A stretch of 64,000 bases of DNA from Geopseudomonas sagittaria (lineage in GTDB: Bacteria; Pseudomonadota; Gammaproteobacteria; Pseudomonadales; Pseudomonadaceae), in the NCBI RefSeq assembly GCF_900115715.1, contig NZ_FOXM01000006.1:236366-300365 (forward strand), in the 5' to 3' direction. Shown in pieces: positions 49,126-60,574 of the stretch. A model generated the notes under the pieces. It did not search any database. It saw only the letters and a list, made by a program, of their open reading frames with translations, and had not been told where the DNA came from. How positions within the stretch are numbered: position 1 is the stretch's first letter; the number at the start of each line of letters is the position of its first letter. A program made the position numbers and the translations under genes.

Positions 49126-49821
49126 ATGCGAATTGCAAGAACAGCGTTACCCCTGGTTCTGGCGAGCGGCCTGCTGTCGGGCTGTGCTGGCCTGGTTCAG
49201 AGTGACTGGCCGCCCTGCGCGGCCGTCGGCGGTGTGGTTGGCGCGGGACTGGGCGCCATCGAAAGCGCGAGCTGGGCCGCCGGCGGCTTGGGCATTGGCG
49301 CCCTCACCGGCGCGGCCTACTGCTGGGTGCACGGCGATGCCGACGGCGATGGCGTGGTGAACAAAGAGGACAAGTGTCCCGACACCCCGAAGGGCACCCA
49401 GGTGGATGAACGTGGCTGCCCGCTGCCGGTAGCGGCACCGCCGGAGCCGGAACCAGTGGTCGAAGCCGCCGCGCCGGTGCGCGTGGAGCTGGACGTCAAG
49501 TTCGACTTCGACAAGTCCGTGGTCAAGGAAGGCAGCAAGGCCGACATCAAGGCCGTCGCCGACTTCATGCGCGAGTATCCGCAGACCAGCACCACCGTCG
49601 AAGGTCACACCGACTCGGTAGGCCCCGACGCCTACAACCAGCGGCTGTCCGAGCGCCGTGCCAACGCCGTGCGTGACGTGCTGGTCAACGAGTATGGCGT
49701 GAGCGCCGATCGTGTCGATGCGGTGGGCTATGGCGAAAGCCGCCCGGTGGCTGACAACGCCACCGCCGAAGGCCGGGCGATCAACCGTCGCGTCGAGGCG
49801 GAAGTCGAAGCACGACAATAA
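49126..49821 (+). CDS. OmpA-family lipoprotein with calcium-type repeat
   Basis: A 231-residue lipoprotein with lipobox LLSGC (Cys20). A Gly-rich glycine-zipper segment (AVGGVVGAGLGAIESASWAA) and a thrombospondin-3 type repeat (DADGDGVVNKEDKCPDTPKG) are followed by an OmpA peptidoglycan-binding domain (VKFDFDKSVVKEGSK; GHTDSVGPDAYNQRLSERRA). It resembles the C-terminal half of OprF without the barrel. AGGAG lies 8 bases before the ATG at 49126. Confidence 0.9.
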   Translation: MRIARTALPLVLASGLLSGCAGLVQSDWPPCAAVGGVVGAGLGAIESASWAAGGLGIGALTGAAYCWVHGDADGDGVVNKEDKCPDTPKGTQVDERGCPLPVAAPPEPEPVVEAAAPVRVELDVKFDFDKSVVKEGSKADIKAVADFMREYPQTSTTVEGHTDSVGPDAYNQRLSERRANAVRDVLVNEYGVSADRVDAVGYGESRPVADNATAEGRAINRRVEAEVEARQ

Positions 49822-49835
49822 GCATGGCCGTTCTT

Positions 49836-49866
49836 CCGCAGGTGGCGTTCGCCGCGCCACCTGCGG
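49836..49866 (+). terminator. Hairpin after OmpA-like gene
   Basis: CCGCAGGTGGCG (49836-49847) pairs perfectly with CGCCACCTGCGG (49855-49866). It begins 15 bases after the stop codon. No U-run follows, so it may need help from Rho. Confidence 0.65.
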
Positions 49867-50164
49867 GAGGCAGGTTGCTGCTGGTCTTGATCCGCATCCC
49901 CCTGGCGAGTAGCCGAGACTGCCCCGCCGCGACCCGTGACCTTATCCGCCCAGCGGCTCTGCCAAGGCCGCGGCGCGCCACCTAAACTCAAGAAACCGAG
50001 GTCGGACGTACTGGACGTTCCGTTGTCGAGGCTGGCAAAACTGCGCAGGCTCCGCACGCAGTTTGTTGAGAGGGAGAGAGCAGCCCATTGCGGTCTGCGG
50101 AGCAGTCGAAACACCTATGAACCGCGTGAAGGGTCCGGTCGCAATCTGCTCGCTGGTGGCCGTG
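49867..50164. other. Intergenic region before lipoprotein gene
   Basis: About 300 bases in which I see no gene, repeat or clear promoter. The downstream lipoprotein frame is open back to 50063, with alternative ATG starts at 50117 and 50063, so its 3' part may be coding. Confidence 0.35.
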
Positions 50165-51292
50165 ATGCCGTTGTCGAGTCTGCCCCTGGAGCCTGCGAAG
50201 CCGCTTCTGCGCGGCCTGATCGTCGCCCTGCTGCTGGCGCTGGCGGGTTGCGCCACCCCAACTCCGCCCCCCGAACCACCGCCCCCGCCGGTAATCTCCG
50301 AAAGCACCTGGCGCCGCATCGACAGCGACATATTCGCCGCATCGCTGGGCGCGACAGAGGAGTCCAAGGATTACGCCCAGGAGCTGATGCAGCGCTGGAG
50401 AAGCCTGGTCTACCAGCGCACCGATGCGGAGTTCATTCCGTGGTTTTCCGGCTACTGGACGCGGAAATGGCTGACCATGAAGGTGACCTGGTACCAACTG
50501 AGCGCGGAGGGCGAGAAAGATGCGGTCGTGAATCGCCTGGCGCTCTACCTGCAGGAGCAATACCAGGATCGCGTGCTGAACCCCGTCGCCAGGCAGATCA
50601 GCCCCGACTGGATCATGGCGCAGACGACGCAACTCTACGTCCGCCTCCTGCGCGAGCAGCTGAATGGCATTGCGCCGCGCTACGACGTGCCGCTGGATCA
50701 GTTCGACCGCCACATCCAGGACATTCCCGCCATCGCCCTGGCGCCACCACCCAGCCACAGCGCCTCGCTCTACCAGGTTGTCAACGCCGAGCCCTTCGAC
50801 AGTCAGCCGGCCTATGTGGCGCTGATCGATCGCATCAACAAGACCCCCAGACCCGCGGGAACCTGGTCGGCGGACGCCGGCATCTCCTCAGTCGCACGAG
50901 TGACCAGCGAGAGCCTGGTGACCGAACGCAACACCAGTGGCGTCGCGGCCATCGGATCGCTGATCGGCCGGGCCGCAGGCATGGTGATCTCCCTGGGGGC
51001 CACGGGCTTCACCGCCATGCTGAACCAGAACCAACGGCCGAAAATGGAGTTGCAGCTGCGCGAGAACCTGCACGCCGCCTTTGACGAAGAGTGGCTGGAC
51101 CTGATGCACAACCCCGAGACGGGGGTGCTGGCGGGAGTTCATCATCTCTCCGGACAAATCGAGGGCAGTCTCGCCGACAGCGTTGCGCAGCCGATCCAGT
51201 ACGAACCGCCCTCGCAAACGATCTCCCTGCCGGACGAGCAGCCGCTCCGCGACGAAAACAGCACCGACGAAGCTCCCTACAGACTGTGGTAG
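50165..51292 (+). CDS. Hypothetical lipoprotein
   Basis: A 375-residue protein from the ATG at 50165, with a signal peptide (PLLRGLIVALLLALAGC) and lipobox Cys29, then a Pro-rich spacer (TPTPPPEPPPPPV). The mature part is mostly helical: RWRSLVYQRTDAEFIPWFSG, WLTMKVTWYQLSAEGEKDAV and a Gly/Ala membrane-like patch SLIGRAAGMVISLGATGFTA near residue 280. I do not recognise the family. The start is uncertain; 50117 is also possible, but 50165 gives a normal lipoprotein leader. Confidence 0.6.
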   Translation: MPLSSLPLEPAKPLLRGLIVALLLALAGCATPTPPPEPPPPPVISESTWRRIDSDIFAASLGATEESKDYAQELMQRWRSLVYQRTDAEFIPWFSGYWTRKWLTMKVTWYQLSAEGEKDAVVNRLALYLQEQYQDRVLNPVARQISPDWIMAQTTQLYVRLLREQLNGIAPRYDVPLDQFDRHIQDIPAIALAPPPSHSASLYQVVNAEPFDSQPAYVALIDRINKTPRPAGTWSADAGISSVARVTSESLVTERNTSGVAAIGSLIGRAAGMVISLGATGFTAMLNQNQRPKMELQLRENLHAAFDEEWLDLMHNPETGVLAGVHHLSGQIEGSLADSVAQPIQYEPPSQTISLPDEQPLRDENSTDEAPYRLW

Positions 51293-51368
51293 CGCATATG
51301 GAGCACGCGATCCGGCCGCCGGCATGCAGGTCTTCGCATTGCAGGCTCCACCCCGCTCTCCAGCCTTT

Positions 51369-51425
51369 TCCACCCACAATTCCACCCGCGGTTCGACGCG
51401 CGTTCGTAGCACAGCTTGCTAAAAA
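51369..51425 (+). promoter_or_regulatory. Shared three-part element upstream of prpC
   Basis: TCCACCC direct repeats start at 51369 and 51381 (12 bases apart); the second continues GCGGTTCGA. GCTTGCTAAAAA follows at 51414-51425. The same parts at the same spacing lie upstream of fadB at 58328-58384. TGCTAAAAA looks like an extended -10 without a good -35, as expected for an activator-dependent promoter; the repeats would be the activator sites at about -45 to -63. The 352-base gap before prpC (51293-51644) otherwise holds a leader of about 210 bases with no gene seen. Confidence 0.7.
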
Positions 51426-51644
51426 ACGGCATCGGCATTCATGACGACGTAGACAGCATGAAGCCCGCTTAGCATGCATCCCGACGCGACTAGCGCCTGG
51501 CCCTCTCCCCCGGATGAGATGAGCACGCCTTGGCGAGCAGATCGCTGCCTGACTCCACCAGCCCGGACAAGCAGCCTTGACCGAATACCCTGGGCTCTTG
51601 TCGCCACACTGCCCTACCCAGAACAAATCCAAGAGGAAAACGCC

Positions 51645-52772
51645 ATGGCTGAAGCAAAAGTACTGAGCGGCGCCGGCCTGCGTGGCCAGATTGCCGGACA
51701 GACCGCCCTGTCCACCGTCGGCAAAGAAGGCGCCGGCCTGACCTATCGCGGTTACGATGTCCGCGAACTGGCCAAGGACTGCCTGTTCGAGGAAGTCGCC
51801 TACCTGCTGTTCTACGGCGAGCTGCCGACCCAGGCCCAGCTGGACGCCTACCTGCAGCGCCTGCAAGGTCTGCGCGACCTGCCCCAGGCGCTCAAGGAGG
51901 TGCTCGAGCGCATCCCGGCCGACGCCCATCCGATGGATGTGATGCGTACCGGCTGCTCGATGCTCGGCACCCTGGAGCCGGAGCACAGCTTCGAGGAACA
52001 GCTCGACAAGGCCAACCGCCTGCTCGCCGCCTTCCCGGCGATCATGTGCTACTGGTACCGCTTCAGCCATGAAGGCGTGCGCATCGACTGCGTCACCGGC
52101 GAGGCCGACCTGGGTGGCCACTTCCTGGCCCTGCTGCACGACAAGAAGCCCAGCGAGCTGCACCGCAAGGTGATGAACGTGTCGCTGATCCTCTACGCCG
52201 AGCACGAGTTCAACGCCTCGACCTTCACCGCGCGCGTGTGCGCCTCGACCCTGTCCGACCTGTACTCCTGCATCACCGGCGCCATCGGCTCGCTGCGCGG
52301 CCCGCTGCACGGCGGCGCCAACGAGGCGGCCATGGAGATGATCGAGAAGTTCGCCTCGCCGCAGGAGGCCATCGACGGCACCCTGGCCATGCTCGCCCGC
52401 AAGGACAAGATCATGGGCTTCGGCCACGCGATCTACAGCGTGTCCGATCCGCGCAACGAGGTGATCAAGGTCTGGTCGAAGCAGCTCGCCGAGGAAGTCG
52501 GTGACACGGTGATCTTCCCGGTCTCCGAGGCCATCGACCAGGTGATGTGGGAGCAGAAGAAGCTGTTCCCCAACGCCGACTTCTACCACGCCTCGGCCTA
52601 CCGCTTCATGGGTATCCCGACCAAGCTGTTCACCCCGATCTTCGTCTGCTCGCGGGTCACCGGCTGGGCGTCCCACGTGTTCGAGCAGCGCGCCAACAAT
52701 CGCATCATCCGCCCGAGCGCCGAGTACACCGGCGTCGAGCCGCGCGCCGTGCCGGCTCTGGCCCAGCGCTAA
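51645..52772 (+). CDS. prpC: 2-Methylcitrate synthase PrpC
   Basis: A 375-residue citrate-synthase-fold enzyme condensing propionyl-CoA with oxaloacetate to 2-methylcitrate, the first step of the methylcitrate cycle. Active-site motifs are GPLHGGANEAAMEM and MGFGHAIYSVSDPR, with a C-terminal RIIRPSAEYTG. It starts GLRGQIAGQTALSTVGKEGA, which resembles PrpC more than GltA, and 375 residues is the usual Pseudomonas PrpC length. AGAGGA precedes the ATG at 51645. prpB, prpD, prpR and acnD are not adjacent. A strong terminator separates it from acnB. Confidence 0.88.
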   Translation: MAEAKVLSGAGLRGQIAGQTALSTVGKEGAGLTYRGYDVRELAKDCLFEEVAYLLFYGELPTQAQLDAYLQRLQGLRDLPQALKEVLERIPADAHPMDVMRTGCSMLGTLEPEHSFEEQLDKANRLLAAFPAIMCYWYRFSHEGVRIDCVTGEADLGGHFLALLHDKKPSELHRKVMNVSLILYAEHEFNASTFTARVCASTLSDLYSCITGAIGSLRGPLHGGANEAAMEMIEKFASPQEAIDGTLAMLARKDKIMGFGHAIYSVSDPRNEVIKVWSKQLAEEVGDTVIFPVSEAIDQVMWEQKKLFPNADFYHASAYRFMGIPTKLFTPIFVCSRVTGWASHVFEQRANNRIIRPSAEYTGVEPRAVPALAQR

Positions 52773-52783
52773 GTAACCGTTTT

Positions 52784-52847
52784 ATGGGAGCAGTACCGGG
52801 AGAGAGGCTGGTCACCCTCGCTTTCCCGGTACTGCTCCCATTTTTTT
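52784..52847 (+). terminator. Strong Rho-independent terminator after prpC
   Basis: ATGGGAGCAGTACCGGGA at 52784-52801 pairs with the reverse complement ending TTCCCGGTACTGCTCCCAT at 52823-52841, followed by a run of seven T. The stem of about 18 bp is unusually long. It begins 12 bases after the prpC stop and should isolate prpC from acnB. Confidence 0.92.
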
Positions 52848-52893
52848 GTCCGCTGTCCTCGCCCCTGCCACCGATATGACTGGAGATACCCCC

Positions 52894-55494
52894 TTGCTCG
52901 CAAGTTATCGCCAACACCTGGAAGAACGCGCCCAGCAGGGCCTGCCGCCCCTGGCCCTGAACGCCGAGCAGACCACTGCGCTGGTCGAGCTGCTGAAGAA
53001 TCCGCCGGCTGGCGAAGAACAGGTCTTGGTCGACCTGATCACCCACCGCGTTCCCGCTGGCGTGGACGAGGCCGCCTACGTCAAGGCCGGCTTCCTGACC
53101 GCCCTGGCCAAGGGCGAAGCCACCTCCCCGCTGCTGTCCAACACCCGCGCCGTCGAGCTGCTGGGCACCATGCAGGGCGGCTACAACATCGCCACCCTGG
53201 TCGAGCTGCTGGATGACGCCGAGCTGGCCAACGCCGCCGCCGAACAGCTCAAGCACACCCTGCTGATGTTCGACGCCTTCCACGACGTCGCCGAGCGCGC
53301 CAAGCAGGGCAACGCCGCCGCCCAGGCCGTGCTGCAGTCCTGGGCCGAGGGCGAGTGGTTCACCGCCCGCCCGGCCCTGGCCGAGAAGATCAGCCTGGCC
53401 GTGTTCAAGGTCCCCGGCGAAACCAACACCGACGACCTGTCCCCCGCTCCGGACGCCTGGTCGCGCCCCGACATCCCGCTGCACGCCCTGGCCATGCTGA
53501 AGATGGCCCGCGACGGCATCGAGCCGGAGCAGCCGGGCTCCGTTGGCCCGCTCAAGCAGATCGAAGCGGTCAAGGCCAAGGGTTTCCCGGTCGCCTACGT
53601 CGGCGACGTGGTCGGCACCGGTTCCTCGCGCAAGTCCGCCACCAACTCGGTGCTGTGGTTCTTCGGTGACGACATCCCGTTCGTGCCGAACAAGCGCGCC
53701 GGTGGCTTCTGCTTCGGCAACAAGATCGCGCCGATCTTCTACAACACCATGGAAGACGCCGGCGCCCTGCCGATCGAGTTCGACGTCGCCAACCTCAACA
53801 TGGGCGACGTGATCGACGTCTACCCCTACGCCGGCAAGGTCTGCAAGCACGGCTCCGAGGAAGTGCTGGCCAGCTTCGAGCTGAAGACCGAGGTTTTGCT
53901 CGACGAAGTGCGCGCCGGCGGCCGTATCCCGCTGATCATCGGTCGCGGCCTGACCGAGAAGGCCCGTACCGAGCTGGGTCTGGCGCCGTCCACCCTGTTC
54001 CACAAACCGCAAGCGCCAGCCGACAGCGGCAAGGGCTTCACCCTGGCGCAGAAGATGGTCGGCCGCGCCTGCGGCGTCGAAGGTATCCGTCCGGGCACCT
54101 ACTGTGAGCCGAAGATGACCACCGTCGGCTCCCAGGACACCACCGGCCCGATGACCCGCGACGAGCTGAAGGACCTGGCCTGCCTGGGCTTCTCCGCCGA
54201 CCTGGTGATGCAGTCCTTCTGCCACACCGCCGCCTATCCGAAGCCGGTGGACGTCAAGACTCACCACACCCTGCCGGACTTCATGCGCAATCGTGGCGGC
54301 GTCGCGCTCAAGCCCGGCGACGGCATCATCCACAGCTGGCTGAACCGCATGCTGCTGCCGGACACCGTCGGCACCGGTGGCGACTCGCACACCCGCTTCC
54401 CGATCGGCATCTCCTTCCCGGCCGGTTCCGGCCTGGTGGCCTTCGCCGCCGCCACCGGCGTGATGCCGCTGGACATGCCGGAGTCCGTGCTGGTGCGCTT
54501 CAAGGGCAAGCTGCAGCCGGGTATCACCCTGCGTGACCTGGTGCATGCCATCCCCTACTACGCGATCCAGGCTGGCCTGCTGACCGTCGAGAAGAAGGGC
54601 AAGAAGAACATCTTCTCCGGCCGCATCCTCGAGATCGAAGGCCTGGAAGGTCTGACCGTCGAGCAAGCCTTCGAGCTGTCCGACGCCTCCGCCGAGCGTT
54701 CCGCTGCCGGTTGCGCCATCAAGCTGCCGGAAGACGCCATCGCCGAATACCTGCGCTCGAACATCACCATGCTGCGCTGGATGATCGGCGAAGGCTACGG
54801 CGATGCCCGCACCCTGGAGCGTCGTGCCCAGGCGATGGAAGCCTGGCTGGCCGATCCGAAGCTGCTGAAAGCCGACAACGACGCCGAATACGCGGCCGTG
54901 ATCGAGATCGACCTGTCCGAAGTGACCGAGCCGGTTCTCTGCGCGCCGAACGACCCGGACGATGCCCGCCTGCTGTCCACCGTTGCCGGTCAGCAGATCG
55001 ACGAAGTGTTCATCGGTTCGTGCATGACCAACATCGGTCACTTCCGCGCCGCCGGCAAGCTGCTGGACAAGGTCAAGGGCGGCATCCCGACCCGTCTGTG
55101 GCTGGCTCCGCCGACCAAGATGGACGCCCACCAGCTGACCGAAGAAGGCTACTACGGCATCTACGGCAAGGCTGGCGCGCGCATGGAAATGCCGGGCTGC
55201 TCGCTGTGCATGGGCAACCAGGCGCGCGTGCAGGCCGGCTCGACCGTGGTCTCCACCTCGACCCGCAACTTCCCGAATCGCCTGGGCGATTCCACCAACG
55301 TGTTCCTCGCGTCGGCCGAACTGGCCTCTGTGGCCTCCATCCTCGGCAAGCTGCCGACCGTCGAGGAGTACATGGAATACGCGAAGAACATCGACAGCAT
55401 GGCTGCCGACATCTATCGCTACCTGTCCTTCGACCGGATCGCCGAGTACCAGGATGCGGCTGCCAATGCCGTCATTCCGGCCATAGCGGTCTGA
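52894..55494 (+). CDS. acnB: Aconitate hydratase B AcnB
   Basis: An 866-residue [4Fe-4S] enzyme interconverting citrate and isocitrate; AcnB can also hydrate 2-methyl-cis-aconitate in the methylcitrate cycle. Domain order is B-type: an N-terminal HEAT-like domain, swivel domain ([20 protein letters not shown]), then the core with cluster cysteines in [10 protein letters not shown] and [12 protein letters not shown], and [14 protein letters not shown]. The start is probably TTG at 52894 ([12 protein letters not shown]), which has GGAGAT 8 bases upstream and matches the known AcnB N-terminus. The in-frame ATG at 52876 has no ribosome site. Confidence 0.96.
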   Translation: MLASYRQHLEERAQQGLPPLALNAEQTTALVELLKNPPAGEEQVLVDLITHRVPAGVDEAAYVKAGFLTALAKGEATSPLLSNTRAVELLGTMQGGYNIATLVELLDDAELANAAAEQLKHTLLMFDAFHDVAERAKQGNAAAQAVLQSWAEGEWFTARPALAEKISLAVFKVPGETNTDDLSPAPDAWSRPDIPLHALAMLKMARDGIEPEQPGSVGPLKQIEAVKAKGFPVAYVGDVVGTGSSRKSATNSVLWFFGDDIPFVPNKRAGGFCFGNKIAPIFYNTMEDAGALPIEFDVANLNMGDVIDVYPYAGKVCKHGSEEVLASFELKTEVLLDEVRAGGRIPLIIGRGLTEKARTELGLAPSTLFHKPQAPADSGKGFTLAQKMVGRACGVEGIRPGTYCEPKMTTVGSQDTTGPMTRDELKDLACLGFSADLVMQSFCHTAAYPKPVDVKTHHTLPDFMRNRGGVALKPGDGIIHSWLNRMLLPDTVGTGGDSHTRFPIGISFPAGSGLVAFAAATGVMPLDMPESVLVRFKGKLQPGITLRDLVHAIPYYAIQAGLLTVEKKGKKNIFSGRILEIEGLEGLTVEQAFELSDASAERSAAGCAIKLPEDAIAEYLRSNITMLRWMIGEGYGDARTLERRAQAMEAWLADPKLLKADNDAEYAAVIEIDLSEVTEPVLCAPNDPDDARLLSTVAGQQIDEVFIGSCMTNIGHFRAAGKLLDKVKGGIPTRLWLAPPTKMDAHQLTEEGYYGIYGKAGARMEMPGCSLCMGNQARVQAGSTVVSTSTRNFPNRLGDSTNVFLASAELASVASILGKLPTVEEYMEYAKNIDSMAADIYRYLSFDRIAEYQDAAANAVIPAIAV

Positions 55495-55502
55495 TCCCCT
55501 GC

Positions 55503-55537
55503 CCCCGACCGGCGCTCGTTTCGAGTACCGGTCGGGG
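55503..55537 (+). terminator. Hairpin after acnB
   Basis: CCCCGACCGG (55503-55512) and CCGGTCGGGG (55528-55537) form a perfect 10-bp stem 8 bases after the acnB stop. It lacks a U-run. Confidence 0.7.
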
Positions 55538-55617
55538 ACGGCCCCGTGATAGAGCCTCCATGGTACGGATCTGCTACTTTCACGAGACATGCCGTTAAGA
55601 ACAACTGAAGAACCCCG

Positions 55618-58281
55618 ATGGCCTCCCCCCTCGTCAACCCGAGCCAGCTTCGCCCCTTGAGCCTGCCCGACAAGGTCCTCGCCCGCCCGCGTCTGCTGCT
55701 GCAGCTGCAGGACGCCGCCGCTCGCGGCTGCCGGCTGGTTTTGCTCAGCGCGCCGCTGGGCTATGGCAAGAGCACCCTGCTCGCCCAATACGCCACCCGC
55801 CTGCACACGCCCTGGGCCTGGTATCGCCTGGATCAGGCCGACAACCAGCCGCTGCACCTGCTCCTGCACCTGAGCCGCGCACTGGGTCTGCCCGCGCCCG
55901 AGCACAGCCTGCTGCCGGCCGACGAGGCCCGCCTGTGGAGCGCCGTGCTGCAGCGCCTGGAACAGCAGGACGACGGTTTCACCCTGTTTCTCGACGACCT
56001 GCACCTGCTGCGCGCCGAACGCTCCCGCCGCTACCTCGAACAGCTGCTGCGCTTCGGGCCGCCCGGCCTGAAGGTGATGGCCGCCAGCGAGGGAGCCCCG
56101 GAGCTGGCCCTCAACCACCTGCGTCGAGACGAGCGCCTGGCCGTCATCGATGCCCGCGAGCTGGCCGTGGACAGCGAGGAGATCCGCCAGCTGGCCAGCG
56201 ACCGCGGCGCCAAGCTGGACTCCGACGCGCTCTACCAGCTGCGCGCCGGCAGTGAGGGCTGGATCACCGGCCTGCTGTTCTGGTTCACCGCCTACCGTGA
56301 GCAGGCCCCCGCCAGCCCGCAACCCGAACTGCTACGCGGGGTTACCCGTCAGGCCTATGCCTATGTGACCGATTTTCTCTGCGAGGAGGTACTCGCCCGG
56401 CTTCCCGAGGAGCTGCTGGCCTTCCTCGAGCGGACCGCTGTGGTGCAGACCTTCGACCCGGCGCTGGCCAACCTGCTCGGCGAGCGGGCGGATGCCGAGC
56501 GGCTGATTCGCCAGGCGCAGCGCCGCGACCTGTTCATCGAGCAGCGCGCCGGCGAGCGTGTGGAGTACCGCTACCACCGGGTGCTGCGCGAGGTCCTCTA
56601 CCAGCACCTGCAACAGCGCGACCCACAATTGCTGCAGCAGCTGCACCAGCGGGCAGCGGCCTGGCTGCTCGAGCAGCACCGTTACTCGGAGGCAATCCAC
56701 CAGTACGGCCGCGCCCGCGACTTCAATGCGGTGCTGGCCACCGCCGAGCGCCACACCTTCGACCTGTTGCGCGACGGCCAGGTCAACGCGCTGGTGGACC
56801 TGCTCGGCCAGGTCGAGGTGAACGGCCAGACCGGCAGTGACCACTTCACCCTGGCAATCAGCGAAGCCTCGATCGTCATGGTCACCAACGACATCGCCCG
56901 CTCCAAGGCCTGCATCCAGCGCCTGCGGCTGCTGCAGCGCCAGGGCGTGCAACGCAACCCGGAAAGGGTGCAGCAGACCATCGCCTATCTGCGCACCCTG
57001 CTGGCGCTCCTCGGCGGCAACCTGCGTCACGGCATCGAGCTGGCCGGCCAGAAGCTGCAGCGCTACCCGCAGCGCAATGCCGCCGGCTCGGTGCTGCGCT
57101 TCAACCGGGCGCGCTGCCTGTTCGAGCTGGGCCAGCTCGCCGCCGCCCGCCGGGACGTCGAACAGGCACTGGGCGAATTCGACGAATTCGGTTTCAGCGG
57201 CTTTGCCAACATTCCTCACCTGCTGCTGGGACAGATCGAGCTGGCCGAGGGTGACAGCCTGGCGGCCCTGCGCCGCTTCCTGGCCCTGGAGAGCCAGTCG
57301 CCGGCCACCGCCTCGCGCAACTTCTACGAGCTGTTCCACCACCTCGGCCTGGGCCTGGTGTTCGTTCAGCAGGGCCATCTGGAGCAGGCCCGGCAGCGCC
57401 TGGCCAAGGCGGAAACCCTGGCGCTCGGCTTCCCCCACTCGGCCGCGCTGGTGCAGGTGCTGCACCACAAGGCCTGCCTGTACGATGCCATGGGCGAAGC
57501 GGGCAAGGCGCTGGCGCGCTGGGACGAGGCGCGCCGCCTGGCTCGCCAGTTCCGCCAGTTCGGCCTGTATCGGCTGGCCGGCGCCTGGCGCGCGCGCCTG
57601 GCGGTGCGCGAGCGCGACCAGGACTTCATCCTCGCCTGGCTGCAGGAGTGGCACTGGTGCCAGCGCCACTACGGCGAGGACCTGATGCCGGACGAATGGC
57701 TGGCCTACGCCTGGGTGCAGCGCCACCTCGGCCAGCCGGCGGTGGCCCGGCAGATCCTCGCCAACCTGCGCGAGCAGGCCGAGGCGGAGCACAACCATCG
57801 CCTGCAGCTCGACCTGTGGCTGCTCGACGCCGCCCTGCAGCGCGACCGCGGCGAGCAGAACGCCGCCCTGACCTGCCTGGACGAAGCCCTGCAACTGGCC
57901 GCCGCGCACGGCTTCGGCCAGTTGCTGCACCACGAGGGCCGCGAACTGGCCGAACTGTTCCGCCAGTTGCTGCAGCCGCCAGTGCGCCGCCAGGCGGGGC
58001 TGGAGCGCCCGCTCCCGGCCCGCGAGCAGCTCGAGCTGTTGCTGGCCAGACTCGGCGGCGGCGAAAGCAAGACAACCCCGCTGCTCGAACCGCTTACCCG
58101 CCGCGAACTGGACGTGCTGCGCCGGATGGCCCGCGGCCAGACCAACCAGCAGCTCGCCGACGGCCTGTTCGTCAGCCTCAGCACGGTGAAGACCCACATC
58201 AACAATCTCTTTCGCAAGCTGGACGTCTCCGACCGCGACACCGCCCTGCGCGCCGCGCGCGAGCTGCGCCTGCTCGACTGA
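55618..58281 (+). CDS. MalT-like LuxR-family (LAL) transcriptional activator
   Basis: An 887-residue regulator. An N-terminal STAND NTPase domain has Walker A SAPLGYGKSTLL (about 44-55) and Walker B-like TLFLDDLHLLRAE. A long TPR-like helical sensor region follows (about 330-800), with a C-terminal LuxR helix-turn-helix (LTRRELDVLRRMARGQTNQQ and STVKTHINNLFRKL). This is the MalT/AlkS architecture; inducers bind the sensor region. It lies 148 bases upstream of fadB on the same strand. The TCCACCC repeats before fadB and prpC are candidate binding sites. Confidence 0.9.
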   Translation: MASPLVNPSQLRPLSLPDKVLARPRLLLQLQDAAARGCRLVLLSAPLGYGKSTLLAQYATRLHTPWAWYRLDQADNQPLHLLLHLSRALGLPAPEHSLLPADEARLWSAVLQRLEQQDDGFTLFLDDLHLLRAERSRRYLEQLLRFGPPGLKVMAASEGAPELALNHLRRDERLAVIDARELAVDSEEIRQLASDRGAKLDSDALYQLRAGSEGWITGLLFWFTAYREQAPASPQPELLRGVTRQAYAYVTDFLCEEVLARLPEELLAFLERTAVVQTFDPALANLLGERADAERLIRQAQRRDLFIEQRAGERVEYRYHRVLREVLYQHLQQRDPQLLQQLHQRAAAWLLEQHRYSEAIHQYGRARDFNAVLATAERHTFDLLRDGQVNALVDLLGQVEVNGQTGSDHFTLAISEASIVMVTNDIARSKACIQRLRLLQRQGVQRNPERVQQTIAYLRTLLALLGGNLRHGIELAGQKLQRYPQRNAAGSVLRFNRARCLFELGQLAAARRDVEQALGEFDEFGFSGFANIPHLLLGQIELAEGDSLAALRRFLALESQSPATASRNFYELFHHLGLGLVFVQQGHLEQARQRLAKAETLALGFPHSAALVQVLHHKACLYDAMGEAGKALARWDEARRLARQFRQFGLYRLAGAWRARLAVRERDQDFILAWLQEWHWCQRHYGEDLMPDEWLAYAWVQRHLGQPAVARQILANLREQAEAEHNHRLQLDLWLLDAALQRDRGEQNAALTCLDEALQLAAAHGFGQLLHHEGRELAELFRQLLQPPVRRQAGLERPLPAREQLELLLARLGGGESKTTPLLEPLTRRELDVLRRMARGQTNQQLADGLFVSLSTVKTHINNLFRKLDVSDRDTALRAARELRLLD

Positions 58282-58327
58282 CCAGGCGCGGCTACGCCGA
58301 CAACTCCACCTCCCCTCTCCGCCAGAC

Positions 58328-58384
58328 TCCACCCGTAAATCCACCCGCGGTTCGAAGCGAACCGCGCTGGTGGCTTGCTAAAAA
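58328..58384 (+). promoter_or_regulatory. Shared three-part element upstream of fadB
   Basis: TCCACCC repeats start at 58328 and 58340 (12 bases apart), the second continuing GCGGTTCGA; GCTTGCTAAAAA lies at 58373-58384. Spacing from the first repeat to the last block is 45 bases, exactly as upstream of prpC. The fadB ATG is 45 bases after the element. The reverse complement GGGTGGA recalls the short G-rich boxes bound by MalT. Binding by the adjacent LAL regulator is inference. Confidence 0.72.
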
Positions 58385-58429
58385 TCCGGCAACCCTTCTC
58401 CCGGCATAACAACAACCAAGGGAACTGCC

Positions 58430-60538
<2,109 letters not shown>

Positions 60539-60574
60539 TCAGCCAATTTCAGACTTTAAGCAGAGGTAACCCCC

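Noticed and set aside
52705..56322. Minus-strand open frame of about 1200 codons opposite acnB and the start of the LAL gene
   Set aside because: It is an antisense shadow of strongly biased GC-rich codons; its His/Val/Gly/Asp-rich translation has no recognisable domain, while the plus-strand genes are unambiguous.
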